Source: PVC group bacterium (GTDB taxonomy: Bacteria > Verrucomicrobiota > Kiritimatiellia > SS1-B-03-39 > PXDE01). From it: 6,100 bases of DNA. Shown one piece after another: positions 5,015-6,100 of the stretch. The stretch covers positions 1 through 6,100 of the forward strand of contig PXDE01000316.1 of NCBI GenBank assembly GCA_003566475.1. Reading direction: 5' to 3'. The position numbers and the translations under genes were made by a program. Below the pieces are notes generated by a model that was not told the origin of the DNA, searched no databases, and saw only the letters and a program-made list of their open reading frames with translations. The stretch's first letter is position 1, and every line of letters begins with the position of its first letter.

Positions 5015-6100
5015 ACGACGGGCGTCTCGACCGTGGTCTTGGAGCCGTCGTCTTGGAGAAACCGGTAGCGGACCCCATCCGGACCGACGGTTCTTGCCTG
5101 GAACGTGGCCTCGCCGACCCGCGTCACCAGATCCACCAGCGCATGGTAGGCCGGCCGGGGCCGCCAGGCCTCGGGATCGGTGTCGTCCACCAGACCGAAC
5201 CCCCGGGCGACCAGGCGCCACCAGTAGACCCGCTCGACCATGCCGCTGGTCAGGGCCTGCACCAGGTAGCGCACCAGGTAGTCGGCATAGGTCGCCTCGT
5301 CCACGGACGGGCCGCCGATGACCTGGCCCGGATACAGGTAGGGCGACCCGATGGGCGACCACACGCCACCGTCCGCGAGCGGCCAGTTGGTCTCGGTGAT
5401 CACCACCCCGTCCCCGCGCACCCGGGTCGAGGTCGCGGCGAGAGCCCGGGCCAGGGCGCACTTGCCCACGAGGTCCAGGCCGTGCTGCCGACCCTCGGGG
5501 GGGCCGCGCCGGTCCACATACAGGTGGAGAGACAGCGCGTCCAGCGGCCGGGTCCGGTCCAGGGCGTTGAGGAACCCCAGCATGCGGTGGTACTCGAAGT
5601 CGATCGACGCCGGCCCCAGGAGCCGGAGCGAGGGGAAGTCGGCGTGTCGATCAAGCACCGGCTGGGTTAGCGCGGCGTACTCGCGTGGCGTCCAGAGGCC
5701 CCATTTCACGCGGTTCACGGCATGGCCAATCTCCAGTTCGGTCGCCAGTTCCCCCGCTCCACCCTCGATCACCCGGTTCACGAACCCGCGCCATCGGCCG
5801 GGGTCCAGCACGGCCCGGCGGTCCTGAACCAGCGCCACCGCCATGGGATGCCCATCGGCGTGGAGCCGCTTCAGCGCGGCCAGGCCGAAGTCCCAGGCCG
5901 CCTCGTCCTCGTGATGGTAGAAGCGAAGGAGCACCGGAACCGGCCCCAGGGGCTTCAGCAGTTCGCGCTCCCGGTCGAGGGTGTCGGGGCGGGCAGTCAG
6001 GGCGAGGCCTGTCCGGCCCTTCATGTCCACGGGCTGGGAGAACGCCTGGGCGCGCAGGGACCGGTAGCGGGGCCAGGCGCTGGGCAGCGCGGCCAGGGTC
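4999..6100 (-). CDS. Glycosidase-like TIM-barrel protein, N-terminus beyond window
   Basis: The frame is open from the stop at 4999 to the right edge, giving 366 visible residues. A GTG at 6030 and ATG at 6024 lie in frame but have no ribosome binding site, and codons upstream (ending LRAQAFSQP) look coding, so the true start is outside the window. Alternating strands and helices (TGLALTAR, VPVLLRFYHHED, MAVALVQD, LDALSLHLY, VVITETNWP, VERVYWWRLV) suggest a clan GH-A type TIM barrel, and the ending PRPAYHALVDLV resembles GH39 or GH5 proteins. VITETNWPL holds the likely nucleophile glutamate (codon 5392-5394). The strand expected to carry the acid/base motif reads ELEIGHAVNRVKWGLW (around 5685-5733), with His-Ala where Asn-Glu is usual, so activity is uncertain. 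No family is assigned firmly; substrate and location are unknown, since a signal peptide would lie outside the window. It could be a catalytically altered carbohydrate-binding relative. Confidence 0.72.
   Translation of the reverse strand, partial: TLAALPSAWPRYRSLRAQAFSQPVDMKGRTGLALTARPDTLDRERELLKPLGPVPVLLRFYHHEDEAAWDFGLAALKRLHADGHPMAVALVQDRRAVLDPGRWRGFVNRVIEGGAGELATELEIGHAVNRVKWGLWTPREYAALTQPVLDRHADFPSLRLLGPASIDFEYHRMLGFLNALDRTRPLDALSLHLYVDRRGPPEGRQHGLDLVGKCALARALAATSTRVRGDGVVITETNWPLADGGVWSPIGSPYLYPGQVIGGPSVDEATYADYLVRYLVQALTSGMVERVYWWRLVARGFGLVDDTDPEAWRPRPAYHALVDLVTRVGEATFQARTVGPDGVRYRFLQDDGSKTTVETPVVQDQS

Noticed and set aside
5036..5058. Direct repeat GTCTTGGAG (5036-5044 and 5050-5058)
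   Set aside because: It is a short nine-base repeat within coding sequence with ordinary codons; chance is a sufficient explanation.

Overview
The window comes from a very GC-rich bacterium. Its coding sequences have G or C at most third codon positions, and long antisense frames stay open by chance. Lineage cannot be fixed from six kilobases. My impression is a planctomycete or another high-GC environmental bacterium, because dense intergenic hairpins built on CGACCCCGGAGGGGTCG look familiar from that group. This is low-confidence recollection, not a search result.

Layout, left to right. Bases 1-525 hold no gene I can support. They contain a nested hairpin (119-169) and a striking array of GC-rich palindromes (292-492) that is dyad-symmetric about position ~392 and ends 33 bases from the stop of the next gene. 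Bases 526-3003 (minus) encode a complete cytoplasmic GH2 beta-mannosidase with both catalytic glutamates. Bases 3111-3494 and 3494-3691 (minus) encode a type II toxin-antitoxin pair, a Doc/Fic-fold toxin preceded by a small antitoxin that starts at GTG. The two overlap by one base (TGATG). Bases 3692-3808 are a short divergent control region with a plausible minus-strand promoter. Bases 3809-5014 (plus) encode a complete M14 zinc carboxypeptidase resembling the cytosolic-carboxypeptidase branch. Bases 4999-6100 (minus) are the 3' part of a TIM-barrel glycosidase-like protein that runs off the right edge and overlaps the carboxypeptidase tail-to-tail by 16 bases.

How they relate. Antitoxin, toxin and beta-mannosidase lie on one strand in that order, so the mannosidase may receive read-through from the toxin-antitoxin promoter. 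A 107-base gap rich in inverted repeats separates it, and it has its own strong ribosome binding site. The beta-mannosidase would release mannose from the non-reducing ends of beta-mannosides inside the cell. The glycosidase-like protein at the right may also act on carbohydrate, but nothing here shows a shared pathway. The carboxypeptidase stands alone on the plus strand. I see no clear-cut new multi-gene system. The best candidates for a second look are the symmetric palindrome array, a duplicated hairpin inside the mannosidase gene, and the glycosidase-like protein that seems to lack the usual acid/base motif.
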